A program made the translations under genes and the position numbers. From Margaritifera margaritifera (Eukaryota > Mollusca > Bivalvia > Unionida > Margaritiferidae): a stretch of 64,000 nt of DNA. This document shows positions 48,673 to 61,489 of the stretch, one piece after another. How positions within the stretch are numbered: position 1 is the stretch's first letter; each line of letters begins with the position of its first letter. The notes under the pieces were generated by a model. That model was not told where the DNA came from. It was given only the letters and a program-made list of their open reading frames with translations, and searched no databases. Location of the stretch: assembly GCA_029931535.1 (NCBI GenBank), contig JAQPZY010001625.1, positions 4,255,501 to 4,319,500 on the forward strand, read 5' to 3'.

Positions 48673-49077
48673 ATGTCATATCACGGCGTTAATCTTGGCC
48701 TTAGCCCAAAACAGCTTGTGATAATAAAGAGCGCAATACGAAACAATTGCGGAGTCACATTGAAACTTTCTCCGGAAAAGTTAACTGGAATTATCCCCGT
48801 GTGGTTGACCCAAACACAACTTGATCAGCTTAATGCGGCCAAAGAAAAAAACACCTCAATGACATTAAAGTTATCCAAGTCAGAGGTGACGCAAATGCAA
48901 AATTCCGGTGAAATATTTCCATTATTCGAGGCCATTCCAGCGTTGTTAACGGCTGCGGCTCCTGCGGTTGCAAAAGCAGCTGCGTTAGTGGCAGTGGGAA
49001 CCGCATCAGGAATGGTTTTGAAAAAGGCTGTTGGTGGAAAAATCTTTGATTTTTCGTCTCGTAAACGAATAAAATAA
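48673..49077 (+). CDS. pX-like small hydrophobic virion protein
   Basis: A clean 134-residue frame from ATG 48673 to TAA. Residues 5-75 contain two similar modules (VNLGLSPKQL..., LTLKLSPEKLTG and MTLKLSKSEVTQM) that read like short helix-strand repeats. Residues about 90-120 are an Ala/Leu/Val-rich hydrophobic segment (PALLTAAAPAVAKAAALVAV), and the end is basic (SSRKRIK). Small proteins of this layout lie beside the capsid gene in Polinton and adintovirus-type elements and have been compared with adenovirus pX. It is one of the few genes here without an obvious break. Confidence 0.7.
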   Translation: MSYHGVNLGLSPKQLVIIKSAIRNNCGVTLKLSPEKLTGIIPVWLTQTQLDQLNAAKEKNTSMTLKLSKSEVTQMQNSGEIFPLFEAIPALLTAAAPAVAKAAALVAVGTASGMVLKKAVGGKIFDFSSRKRIK

Positions 49078-49139
49078 GGAAAAGGCCTTCGACTACCCGC
49101 GACAACTCGCAGAATACCCTCAGGCAGCGGTCTTCGACT

Positions 49140-49581
49140 ACCGGCACGACACGCAAAAGTCCACGCCGTTAACCAATCTTGACTTACTCACTATGACAAA
49201 GTCAGTCAGTCATTTCCGATGTGTCTTTGTGCGGGATGAACTTGCATCGATGATCCCACGCATAAGGAAACCATCGTTAACCTGGATTCATCAACATAAC
49301 CTGGGATTCAATGAGTTACATACGTGGTAGCGCCTCAACATCTTTTGTATTTTAACTCGTATGGGCTTGCACCACCACTTGAAGTTGTTTATTGTTTAAC
49401 CCGAAGCGGTGGACGACAACCACTGTTTTATTTAACTCTGCCGTTGCAAACTAGGCTGGACGGGCCCATATGTGGACATCTTGTTGTTAAAGCATTGCGT
49501 GAACTCACGGGAAGCGAAGCTCGTTCACCAACACCACGCGTGCTTGTTGATTTTACCTTGTCACTCAGAAAGAACACTTAA
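49140..49581 (+). pseudogene. Adenain-like cysteine protease, inactivated
   Basis: It would process virion proteins. The N-terminal part (about 49169-49260) has LTNLDLLTM and FRCVFVRDEL. A frame change at about 49265 leads to TIVNLDSST, then the catalytic His region, which reads VTYVVAP where the family has THWVAY. The 49324-49581 frame gives YFNSYGLAPP, where DSYGL is expected (Asp to Asn), and the catalytic Cys region PICGHLVVKAL, which is intact. In-frame stops interrupt the His region. With His and Asp changed the protein could not cleave. It sits between pX-like and fibre-like genes. Confidence 0.8.
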
Positions 49582-49592
49582 GAGTATACAAA

Positions 49593-50440
49593 ATGCCTAT
49601 TAACATTTACGGACGCTACTCAATCCGACGCGGTGCTGATGTGGATCTGAGCAGGTTTGCCACCAAAAAGCGGATTTGACTGAGTTTATCAGCCGGTTTG
49701 TTGTTGACGTCGACCCGGGCGAGCTTGTGATTTGCCAAGATCAAACTGGAAAACTTAAAACGGACATTCAAAATGTTGCTTTGAAGCTGCCAGGAGCCGT
49801 CGCGAAAAACCTGGCCGATTCAACGAAATCAGGGGAATAAGAGACTCTGGTATGTCGGTTGCGTTTATCAAAGACTCTGTCGACACAAATATAAAATCGA
49901 AAGTTTTAAAATCTGGCGATGAAATTAGCGGAAACCTTACCATGAATTTAAACCGAATTCAGCTGATACAAGAGCCTATCGACGATGATGATGCTGCAAC
50001 GAAGCAATATATGGATGTAACGATCGCTGAGGTGCCCTCACCACCACGCGTAGTAACTTCATGGAGCCAGATTCAAGGATTATTAACCATAGAAGGAGAG
50101 GAAAACATTAGCTTATCAACCTTAGCAAATGGTCCACTTGTTTTCTATTCTCTTGAAAATGGTTTTGATAAACACAAACCTCACATCTAGATCATACTTG
50201 TTTATCTTAACCGGAATTAAAGGCTGGTGGGATAGAATGATATTATTGATAAATGATCGGGGGCATCTTGGTTTGATGTCACCAATTTCACGTATTGACA
50301 GACTGGAGGATGCTGTTGCAGAACTTTTTACATTTACAGTACCAGTATCATTAGTCGCTGGAGATGAAATTCAGTTTGAAGGACTCAACGTTTATCCGGA
50401 TGGGTACTTAACCGTCTTTGGCGTTTGTGTTTTAGATTAA
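49593..50440 (+). pseudogene. Fibre-like attachment protein, frameshifted
   Basis: ATG 49593 opens MPINIYGRYSIRRGADVDLS. The frame then breaks, and 49852-50190 holds a tail-fibre-type module (GDEISGNLTMNLNRI, then EPIDDDDAATKQYMD), a pattern also found in phage and viral fibre shafts. 50129-50440 gives a C-terminal part (SRIDRLEDAVAELFTF, FEGLNVYPDGYLTVFGV). Proposed role: host attachment at the vertex. The NLTM...DAATK.Y pattern is clear; the assignment as the element's fibre is inference. Confidence 0.65.
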
Positions 50441-50461
50441 ATTTATTATTACATATAAGTA

Positions 50462-51217
50462 ATGGATTCTGATCGCGGTGATTAGGTTGCGGGATTTGCC
50501 GACGCAGTGTTGGATCGGCTGACCAGTGATGCCAACATCGATAGTAATTTTGTTCCACTTGTTGATGCATATCTGCGCGAAAACTATAACATTACCAGAG
50601 CCTCGTATACACTGAAATATAACTTTGGTAAGGATCAAATATAAATGAACAGTTAGGACCATCCTAATGTACCAGTACCAAGTCGAAGTCAGCTTGGAAT
50701 CATTGCATTAACAGGTAAAAATACCCAGTCGTTGACTGCACCACCAGGCATGAAAACACTCAGGGATCGTTTCTTCAGCGATGAAGTAATATTCACGGAC
50801 AAATCCACCCCGGTTGCATTCCCAGTTAGTTATATTGCTCCAGCATTAACTCAACTAAGAAGAGAAAAAACTCGACTATTATTCAATAAGGACGCACTTG
50901 TCCGTGTAACAGTTCATGAGCGAAGACAAGCACAATCGCTTCACACACAAACCAAGGGCGTAATCAGTATGGTTCTATGTGAACGTGAAATCCCAGAACG
51001 CACAATTGCCGGAGGTTTAAATATTCCGCAGGAAAATATTTTCTACCATTACATAGCAGTTGCACCAGTAAAAAAAAAGGTTAATTGGTTAGAAGTGCGT
51101 GTGCGTGTTGCACCTGGGCGTGATGAGTCTGGACAGGGTTCGCCTGATGAGCAATTATACTACGCAATCACATTATTAATACAGAATTATAATGGACCTT
51201 CAAATTTACCGACGTGA
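50462..51217 (+). pseudogene. Unassigned virion-type protein (possible penton or minor capsid)
   Basis: ATG 50462 is followed by a stop after seven codons (TAG at 50483-50485). Past that, ADAVLDRLTSDANIDSNFVP reads on in the same frame to a stop near 50644, and 50732-51217 is open for 161 codons after a further break. That part is rich in beta-type residues (LVRVTVHERRQ, ISMVLCEREIPE, NWLEVRVRVAPGRDE). A beta-rich protein of about 230 residues in this position could be the single-jelly-roll penton protein. I have no motif that proves it. The 3' end overlaps the next gene by 26 bp in another frame. Confidence 0.5.
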
Positions 51218-51662
51218 GAAAACCATCGAAGCGGAACAACAACTGCGAGATAAATTCACCAAGAGAACCGCGCTACTCTTGAAATACAAACGCGTTTGTA
51301 TGGTCGAAGATGCGATTTGCGGAATCGCCGCGGCAACCACCGTTGGTCTGTGTGTGTCTGGAATCGCAACAACATCAACTATTATAGGCTGGCAAAATAA
51401 TTTCACTTCTGCTGTATTTACGAATACGTGTCAATTCAGAACTTCTCGCGGCGGCACAAAGTAGTCTCAATACAATTAGTAAACTGTACTCGGTGGCTAT
51501 CGAGGATAATACGATTAGCATGACCGAGTTCGAGATTGTGTTGGCGGAAATGAAAAACCACCGACGAATTCGTGCGCAGATACGGAACAGAGGCGTTAGT
51601 GACTCTAATGTACAGGCAGTGAAAATCAAGTTATTGAGTAACTGTTTGCTAGTGTGTTTGTG
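51192..51662 (+). pseudogene. Membrane-anchored Polinton protein, frameshifted
   Basis: ATG 51192 starts MDLQIYRREKTIEAEQQ (coiled-coil-like), followed by a hydrophobic segment (residues about 40-62, GIAAATTVGLCVSGIATTST). After a frame change near 51425 the continuation has SSLNTISKLYSVAIED and ISMTEFEIVLAEMKN, a helical C-terminus. The stop TGA at 51660-51662 lies within the right terminal repeat. I recognise the C-terminal NTIS.L...A..D..IS..EF..I..E pattern as common in Polinton-encoded hypothetical proteins. Role unknown, perhaps a virion membrane or core component. Confidence 0.7.
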
Positions 51663-52014
51663 AAGAGTATCCACAATGACACCGTAGATACAAAGAAGAA
51701 ATTGTCTGCTCCTGCGTTTGCAGCGTTTTGACGGTGTCGCCTTGTATATCCAAAGGGTGTAGTCATCGTATTTTCAAAGAATTAATAGTTGTATTTCCAA
51801 TAATTTAGTAATAGCTACATCGTTTTACGCTAGCTGATTTTGCTACGCAAAATCGTTCATGCTAGCGTTGGAACTAATTTTTACTCCCTAAATTTTAACC
51901 ATACCGCATACACTCGCGTGTGACGGAATGGTAACAAATTTTGAAGTCATGAGGTATAGAAGGGCGTTGACCTATATCAGTAAGCCCGGTTCAAAACGTC
52001 TATTGTGACACCAC
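51651..52014 (-). repeat. Polinton right terminal inverted repeat
   Basis: Inverted copy of 39596-39894, about 65 bp longer. Part of the extra length is a hairpin at 51827-51868. It begins within the last codons of the membrane-protein gene. Confidence 0.92.
51827..51868. repeat. Nested hairpin in the right terminal repeat
   Basis: Outer arms ACGCTAGC and GCTAGCGT are perfect inverted repeats, and inner arms GATTTTGC and GCAAAATC are perfect around the loop TAC. The left terminal repeat lacks this block and has only AACGCTAGTG at the corresponding point. Confidence 0.85.
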
Positions 52015-52020
52015 TGTTGC
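52015..52020. repeat. Polinton right target-site duplication TGTTGC
   Basis: Identical to 39590-39595 and adjacent to the right end. Confidence 0.75.
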
Positions 52021-55000
52021 TGTCTGCTGGATATGACATTATTTCAAGATTTCCTTGATACGATATGGATCAGCTTGCCGCTGAGCGATAACTACGCATC
52101 CGCCATTCATTACAGAGAATTTTAATCTTCTGGTAAGTGACCGTGCGTTGGACTCATTCAATCTATTTTGATTGCGGATTTCGCTTCTGTTCAGTTATAT
52201 TAGATCATTTGACCGATAAAGTACTACTTTTTTAGATTTATTACATTCAATTGTACTGTCTTACAAAAGAAACACAACAAATACAAATCAGAGGGATTCT
52301 ATGCGGTTCGCAAACTTCAAACCTTTGCAGGGACACAAGATGAAAGGCAAAGTCTGCGATTTCAAATTCTTTCGTGAATGTTCCATCAGCCGTATGAATT
52401 TAGGAGTTATCTGTTTTGTTCAATGATAAACCAAAATAAATTAATTGTTGACAAATTACCTGGAAAAGGAGTTTTGTTTTTTACCCCTCCCCCCCCCCCC
52501 ACACACACACACAAAAAGGAAAAGAAAAAAAAGCAGCAAAGGGAAAAGCCTGTTTTTGATGGACCCTTGCAATTCCAATAGTTTGGATTAGCTGGCGTTG
52601 CAAAATCGCACGCGTCGAACCAGGATCCGACCCAATTATGAAAGAGTTTAAGCTAATCATGCACACAAATCTTCCTAAGTTTGTATCACCTGTAGGAAAA
52701 AAAAAAGTGTTTGGATATTTGTGTGTGTAACCTGCAACATCAAACCGTGCGATTTTTTTAAAAAATACATAAGATAGTTCCAACAAAGTTTGGTAACTAA
52801 GGAAAACGAACGAGTATCTGCAACATAGTATGTGTTCTTGAAGGATACGGCAAAATATGTGCTATTTATCAGACCACCCACCTAAAGAATTCGATCTTGG
52901 ATTATTACCCTCATTCATCTCTCAACTGACCGTCTGTATGTCTGCTGGGTGCAACTGGCGTATCACCCGCCTGTTTGAGTATACAACCCATTAGACCACC
53001 CAGAAGGATGGAAGAAGAATGGAGACTTTGGGCTTACTACCTGTCAGTCCACAGCTTTTATGTCATGGAGAAATAATAATTGCTAGTTGGTTGCGGATAA
53101 AACACGCAAAATGTAGTTGAGACATGAGAAGGAGATCAAAAGATGCGATTAGGAGAAATTGATAAGGTAGTGTTTTATTCTTGCAAGCATCGTTGTTGTT
53201 TCTTTGTACCTAGACTAACAGCTATCACAATATATGCTTAACTCAATCAATCACAGTTATTCCACTAGGTTACACAAACAGTTTAATACACACTGGAACC
53301 GGTCTTTAAAGAAACCGGGCACTGTACTAACGAAACTGTGTTAGTTCAACAACTGAACTTGTGCGCTTGATTTAAAAAAAAAAAAGTATCTTCAATAAAT
53401 TCGCTCTGAATGAAGTTAAAAGCACGAAAACTACTGAATTATCTGATTGTTTGCATGTATACATACATTTCAAATTTCAGCAAAATTTAGAAACTCCAAG
53501 TATGATTTGCAATGTTGGAATTTGAAGTCTGAATTCAGTTTTTGTTCTCCTACAGTTTCGTGACTACGGAATCAGTTTAAGCGTAATTTCGGATATACTG
53601 AAATACTTATCATAGTTCCAATTATTTATAAATATATACAATTATTTCATTCTGCTTGCAACTAAATTCTATTTTTTTCGAACAAATTTAACTGGTCCAT
53701 TTGAATTCGTTTTAAACGAGTTCCACTTTTTACATATAAAAGAGGTCAATATTGGTGAATGACATCAGTGGGGAAAAACGAACTCACGCAGAGAAAGATA
53801 TTGTACTAAAAATCAGTGGGAAAAACAAACTCACGCAGAGAAAGATATTGTGCTAAAAACTTTGTCAAACTGTGCATTCATTATAATTCTTGACCTGTAT
53901 TTTACCATTTGTTCAAAAACATCAAAGAATTTAAGACAGGCATTGTTGTCTTTATATAAACACTCTGAACATGGCATTAATGATCCATTTTAATTTTTAA
54001 TAAAAAAAAAGGCCAGGACTTTCCAGTGGTGAATCCATCAAGTCAGACTTTTTTATATTCTTGAAAACGTCTCAAATATCTGTATTGGTCAAAAGCATTT
54101 CAAAACAAAGCACACAGTTACAGTCAAAGAAGTGAATAGTTCACAATCATCAATTGTATAAATACGTATCATATATAATGTTTATCAGTAAATATATTTC
54201 ATCTCATTGAAAGGAAATACATGCAAAAAAATATGATTCAACAATTTATTAAAGCAACATATAATAACAAATAATTACAATAGTACGCATGTCAACAACC
54301 TTTCAACCTGCATTCTATTTATATTCCCATCTTTTTACCTTTTGCTTTTTTTTTTACAAATATGCCGAGTAATGACATTTTTTTTATCTTAATAGTTGTT
54401 AATGATTTTTAATGTTTCGATAGCATTTTGTATTTTATTCTTATTTTTTCAATTGAAAAATTAACTTTTTTTTATAATTTGAAAATACAATTATTAATGC
54501 CTAATTTTCCCAGTATGTTCGTACATCCAGTAGAATCTTATTGGAATGAAAATCTGGTTCAATAAGACCGACATATGAAAGGAAGATTTAAACTGAATGC
54601 ATAATGTTTTGACATGACAGCAAAGAAAGAAGAGTCAAGGTTTATTTTGTTTGCTTTATAGAAAGTAAATAATTCAGTATTGGAGACATTACATTGGATC
54701 AGTTTACAGTTAGCGTATAGAATTCCATGGAGAATTTTATAAAATACGATATGTGGAGATTGATTTCATACGTTGCTTTTAAAGATATCATATAAAGAGA
54801 TATCCAATCATCTTCCGTAATAATGAGGTTTAAATTTCGGTTCCGTAATAATTAGGTTTCAATTTCGGTTTAATTTCCTCTGAGAAAATACTGGCGCTTC
54901 TTTAATATTCTGAAATATTGTTTTATATAATAGTTTTGAAGTTTTATCATTATTTTGCATTAATTTCCATATATATATATATCTTAAATACATTCTAATT

Positions 55001-55145
55001 TATTATTCTTTAAAGAAATATAAACAAATTTATGTTGATCGTATAGCAAGTTCTAATAACTTACATCACGCACTCTCTATCACTCTGATGATAGCCCTAG
55101 GTTTAAGGAAATGGAAAATCCTTATCAAACCCCGACCTTGGTCGG
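52021..55145. other. Non-coding DNA with two small tandem duplications
   Basis: About 53766-53860: a 47-bp unit with AACTCACGCAGAGAAAGATA occurs twice. About 54815-54870: TTCCGTAATAAT-AGGTTT-AATTTCGG occurs twice. A C-run and CA-run lie at 52485-52515. No gene recognised. Confidence 0.5.
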
Positions 55146-55321
55146 CCTCCTACCCATATGTGTGCAGACTCCCGTTATAGACTCCTACTCATATGTGTGC
55201 AGACTCCGTTATAGACTCCTACCCATATGCGTGCAGACTTCCGTTACAGACTCCTACCCATATGTGCGCAAACTCCCGTTACAGACTCCTACCCATATGT
55301 GTGCAGACTCCCGTTATAGAA
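55146..55321 (+). repeat. 37-bp tandem repeat, five copies
   Basis: The unit is CTCCTACCCATATGTGTGCA then GACTCCCGTTATAGA, with single-base variants. It is partly open as one frame (to 55587), so the repeats would translate as a repeated peptide, but nothing suggests this is expressed. Confidence 0.9.
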
Positions 55322-55587
55322 CCCGAGGCGGCAGTGATGCTGAGCGAGTGTTTTTAAAAGAAGTTGTTGAAAGGTTTTTCTATTTTAACAGCGGCCATTC
55401 TTTATGGCGGACAGGCATAATTTGTACAAATTTAAAAGGCCTTCATGCCAGGATGCTCTCTGCCAAAATTGATCCAGTGGTTTTTGAGAAGTTAAAAATT
55501 GCAATTGCTGACGGACAACTGACGATAGATGCCGGGCGACCCACACAGTACCATACCATATGCTCACTTGGCCTCGTGGCCAAATGA
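55322..55587 (+). other. Open frame with unrecognised protein-like sequence
   Basis: Downstream of the tandem array the same frame stays open for 88 codons (AERVFLKEVVERFFYF, ARMLSAKIDPVVFEKLKIAI, ADGQLTIDAGRPTQ) and ends with TGA at 55587. The composition looks protein-like and amphipathic, but I do not recognise the family and there is no start of its own. It may be an exon or a transposon fragment. Confidence 0.3.
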
Positions 55588-55765
55588 GCTAAAAACAAGG
55601 TCGTTTGATTAGAATTCGTCCACAATAAAGTTCTTTGCATGGCTGGTCGCTTTTAGCCAATTCGGTATGACGTCGATCTTTTATTTGTAGCTCTGTTCAC
55701 GTGAGTTCATAACCAGTAAGCATGTCATAACTGAAAAGTTGACTTTAATAGTTTAGAAATAAATG

Positions 55766-55815
55766 AGAGAGAGAGAGAGACAGAGAGAGACAGACAGACA
55801 GACAGACAGAGAGAG
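55766..55815. repeat. (GA)n/(GACA)n microsatellite
   Basis: GAGAGAGA followed by GACAGACAGACA and again GAGA. Confidence 0.9.
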
Positions 55816-55823
55816 GGGAGGCT

Positions 55824-55979
55824 CTGTAGCGTACTAACGGGGGGCGGACGGGGCGGTTGCCTGCGCGCCAGAGGTCTTGGGGAACCAAAAAAACTGATAA
55901 AAATTAGGGCCTCGTATTAAGGCCCTTTGGGCCATCATCGTCGCCCCGGGCGCCATTTACCCTTAGAACGCAACTGGAT
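55824..55979. mobile_element. Decayed hAT-like MITE relic
   Basis: The left part TCTGTAGCGTACTAACGGGG followed by GGCGGTTGCCTGCGCGCC, and the right part CGCCCCGGGCGCC ending AACGCAACTGG, resemble the ends and G-rich interior of the CAGTGGCG MITEs at 22725 and 11751. No target duplication is readable. Confidence 0.4.
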
Positions 55980-57181
<1,202 letters not shown>

Positions 57182-58352
57182 ACCATCATACTTTGCTGGA
57201 AAGGTTTCGTTTGTCTTGTGGGAATCGACCAATTACCACCATTACAAACATGCAGACTTGTGTGTATACGTGCTTTGCGTCAGAGGCAGTGGTAAATGAA
57301 CAGACCAGCATTCAACAAAAAGGATGAGTCACACGAACTTATCTTCCACACTTTCACCATGACCTAGTTGTCAGGAAAAATAGCTGATCAATAGGCATTT
57401 GCCAGTCTTTCCATGCGTACAAAAAAATGCCCATTTATCTGCGATGCCTAGCTATCTTTTAATAAGCACAAACGACAAATTGATCGCGCCCTCGATCTTT
57501 TTTTTACAATGTGAAATTGTTTATCTGCAGCCACAAACTGGGCGCAAATTGTCACATATGTATTGCATTCTCATTTTTTTTTTTTTTTTTTTACAAGACA
57601 TCATTCTGTTATTTATATGCAATAGCATACGTAAAGAGGAACAATTGTCATATACGCTAGATGCGTATGTGTGTTTGTGTGCATATGTATGTCTGTATGA
57701 ATATAAAATAAGTACATAGATAGATATCAAAGCTATATGCTATCTCCATGGTCCCCCGCAATGTTTACGTCCCAAAAAAGCCAAAAGATAAGTCTGAAAA
57801 CACACACACACACCCAAAAGAAAAACAGCATAAAATGGCACAAGACTACAGTTGAGGTTGCACCGTTGATGAAATTTCAAAATTAATTTCAGGTCCGAAA
57901 AGATTAATCCAGAATTTTTCTTTTTTTTCTTCTTCTTCTTCTATCCTCTTCAAACCAGCATATGCTGTTTTCAATGCCAATCACTGTCAAATGATCTTTA
58001 CTACACAATGCCAATCATTGTCAAATGATCTTTACAACATTTTGTACTAATATGCTTAGGCAGATATTTTATTTGTCTGTGCAGTCGTATGTCCTCAAAA
58101 TTTCACTCCATGTAAAGCGTAAATATCTTTCAGTTTCACTATTTACCGTTTTCTGCAGTTCCCAGTTGGTTGGTTGGTTGGGGGGGGGGGCATGGTTTAC
58201 GGATTATTTTTTCTTTTTTTTGGGGGGGGGGAGGGGGTGCCATTCAAGATTTTTTGAGAAAGCCCTTACATTTCCACCTGACTCGGAATAATATTCATGA
58301 CCATAAGTTTTTCAACAATATATTCACAACTGACAGATAATAGATATTACTC

Positions 58353-58354
<2 letters not shown>
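57182..58354. other. Non-coding DNA; one 33-bp duplication and homopolymers
   Basis: CAATGCCAATCACTGTCAAATG/CAATGCCAATCATTGTCAAATG occur in tandem at about 57973-58037. T-runs at 57577-57592 and G-runs at 58181-58230. Confidence 0.45.

Positions 58355-58428
<74 letters not shown>
58355..58428. repeat. (CA)n-(TA)n microsatellite
   Basis: About 29 CA units followed by seven TA units. Confidence 0.95.
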
Positions 58429-58589
58429 ACTAACTAACTTGCAATTTTTAGATCTATTGTTCATAGAGCATGAGAGCTTATGGGATGTTTTGTTGTCCGA
58501 CGTCCGTCCGTTAGCATAAGTTTTTATGGCTACTCCTCCTAAACTACTTGGAGAATTGCCATGAAATTTTACACACACATTCATCCCGT

Positions 58590-59060
58590 TGCTTAGCTGG
58601 TCCTAAATGAAAATGGTGTTACGCAGGCAACCAATATGGCCACCACAGTGGCCATCTTGAAAATCTTGTTATCACTACTTCTCCTGAATGAATGGTCATA
58701 TCAGCATGAGTTTTTCACTGCAAGATTTCTTATGATGTCTATTTGGTCGTAAATGAAAATGGTGCCAATCTGATTTCCAATATGTCGGCCACAATGGAAA
58801 TCTTGAAAATCTTGTTGCTGGTCATATCGATATTGTGCCTTCACCTAGTTATTCGTAATGGAAATGATACCAGTCTGACATCCAATATAGCCACCATGAT
58901 AGCCATCTTGCAAATCTTGCTATCGTTACTCCTCCAAAAAGGAAAATCATATCAACAAGGGGTTCCCATCAGAAAACTTCTTATGATGTCTTGTTGGTCC
59001 TAAATGAAAATGGTGCCAATCTGACATCTAATATGTCCATCACAACAGCTAATTTAAAAA
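58590..59060 (+). repeat. Diverged tandem repeat, period about 120-140 bp
   Basis: Four copies of a unit with AAATGAAAATGGTGCCAATCTG, CCAATATGGCCACCA, GCCATCTTGAAAATCTTG and TTCTTATGATGTCTTGTTGG. Divergence between copies is high, so the array is old. Confidence 0.8.
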
Positions 59061-59749
59061 TATTTTTATTGCTGAAGAATATCTAAAATGGTTTCAACAC
59101 TCAGCAGTTAAAAGGAAGAATTGGTCTATCTTGAATTCCTGGAAATTCTTTTCTGCCAGTAGAGCGTCAATCCCATCTCTTATTAAAGTACTCGATCATA
59201 TGATTCCAGTTCTTTAGTAACTTTGTCATCTCTGGTTTACCAACTTTCGTTTTACTAACTTTTAAATTATAGAAGAATAACAATGAAACTCCTGATAACT
59301 GGTTTAAGATTTTCATATGATGTATTTGGCCATTAACGCTTAAATGTTTACAAACAAGCATTTTCAGAATCTCTCACATCTCCAAATAGAACTTTTTGTT
59401 TTCGGATATTTATTCCTAGCTCTATTCCAAATTGTATCCTGTCAAAAGTTTAAATTTCACTCCAGACATCATTATTAGAAAAAGAACGTGTCTTGTCAAC
59501 GGTATAAACTACTCTACCAACTGAGCATGACACCCCCCCCCCCATCCCATAGCCGTTTTGAATAAAACTAGGTTTCATGGCATTATAAAATATATCCACT
59601 GTTTAATCTGTAGGACAAACTTCTTCCTTCTGTGAATTGCCAACAAATCTAATCATAAACTTTTTCAAAACCTACTTGTAAAATTATACCATCGATAGTA
59701 TTTTCTATCGTATATCACATAGTATCATATAAGTCTGACCACTTCTCCC

Positions 59750-59751
<2 letters not shown>
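59061..59751. other. Non-coding DNA, possible retrotransposon remains
   Basis: The minus strand has a 64-codon frame (59361-59167) of LINE-like composition, but no diagnostic motif; I leave it unassigned. Confidence 0.3.

Positions 59752-59817
<66 letters not shown>
59752..59817. repeat. (TA)n microsatellite
   Basis: About 32 TA units. Confidence 0.95.
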
Positions 59818-60509
<692 letters not shown>

Positions 60510-60624
60510 CTCAATCAGTTTCGGGAATATCTTCTTTATTCTATTAGTTATGATGGCTGAAGCTATTTTATTGGAAATGTTTAGCTATGCAATTGGTCTC
60601 CATATTTTTTAAAAAGACTCTCTA

Positions 60625-61125
60625 AGTTTATTTGGAAGGACAGCAACATCACGATTGGGTCAAAGATCAAGCTTATGCGCTCCCTCGTCGTGTCCATATT
60701 TCTGTATGCATGTGAAACATGGAACCCTGACTGCAGAACTAGAGAGAAGAATCCATGCCTTAGAGATGAGATGTTATCTAAGGATCCTGAAAATCTCATA
60801 CATAGACCACGTCTCTAATGAGGAGGTGCGCATTATAATCCAAGGTGCAATTGGACCATATGAAGATCTGCTCACCACCGTAAAGAAACGCAAACTAAGA
60901 TGGTATGGTCACATCTGGCCTGTCAAAGACAATGTTACAGGGCACAGTGAGAGGAAAGAGAAAACGAGGCAGACAGAAGAAGAGATGGGAAGATAATATC
61001 AAAGAGTGGACAGACACTGACTTTGCAAAGTCCCAAAGAGCAGCGGAGAACAGGGCAAAATGAAGAGAGATTGTCACAAAGTCATCAGTGGCGCCCCATC
61101 CAGGTTACGCGAGAAGTGAATTGAA
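60625..61125 (+). pseudogene. C-terminal fragment of a non-LTR retrotransposon (second type)
   Basis: One frame holds IWKDSNITIGSKIKLMRSL and VVSIFLYACETW (about 60628-60720). After a frameshift the next holds LTAELERRIHALEMRCYLRI, then ISYIDHVSNEEVR and VKKRKLRWYGHI (to about 60920). A third gives a basic stretch and DNIKEWTDTDFAKSQRAAEN (about 60992-61050). This is the connection and C-terminal region following the RT domain in a widespread family annotated as endonuclease-reverse transcriptase. RT and endonuclease are absent. It is distinct from the L1-like elements nearby. Confidence 0.85.
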
Positions 61126-61489
61126 GTTTATCTCCCTTTGGTAATACAGTAAGAATGCCTTCTCTTTGTGTTATGGACAGCTCTTCTTTTCTAAATCAGT
61201 GATTGACTGATTTTACCAAAAGGTGTCCAATGTCTCTCTAACAGAACTAAAGGAACTAAAGAATTCAACAGGAAAGATATCACTTACTGTGCTTTTTCCG
61301 TTGTTCATATTTTTAGACACTCAGACAAGTAACTTTAACTTCCAATTCATTCGACTCTTCAATCGATAATTTAGGTACAGTAGTCTTCCGAAATACATCA
61401 TCTGATTTCCTTTTGTTCAAGTTATTGTCCTGTTTACCAAACATATTGTTGTAATAATTGTAATAATATTTAATCTATTCTCATACTTT

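Larger units (their letters stand above)
39596..52014 (+). mobile_element. Polinton/Maverick element, complete ends, inactivated
   Basis: A 12.4-kb element bounded by long terminal inverted repeats and a 6-bp direct repeat. It carries remnants of the diagnostic Polinton gene set: protein-primed PolB, rve integrase, FtsK-type ATPase, adenain-like protease and double-jelly-roll capsid protein, plus a PLA2-like protein and a pX-like protein as in adintovirus-type elements. The left end starts AGTAGG, agreeing with the AG start usual for the group; the right end, reverse-complemented, starts GTGGTG, so one terminal base is ambiguous. Polintons are usually 15-20 kb; this copy is short, partly because the polymerase has an internal deletion. 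Only a few small genes remain open, so it cannot be autonomous. An AT microsatellite has grown inside it. Confidence 0.93.
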
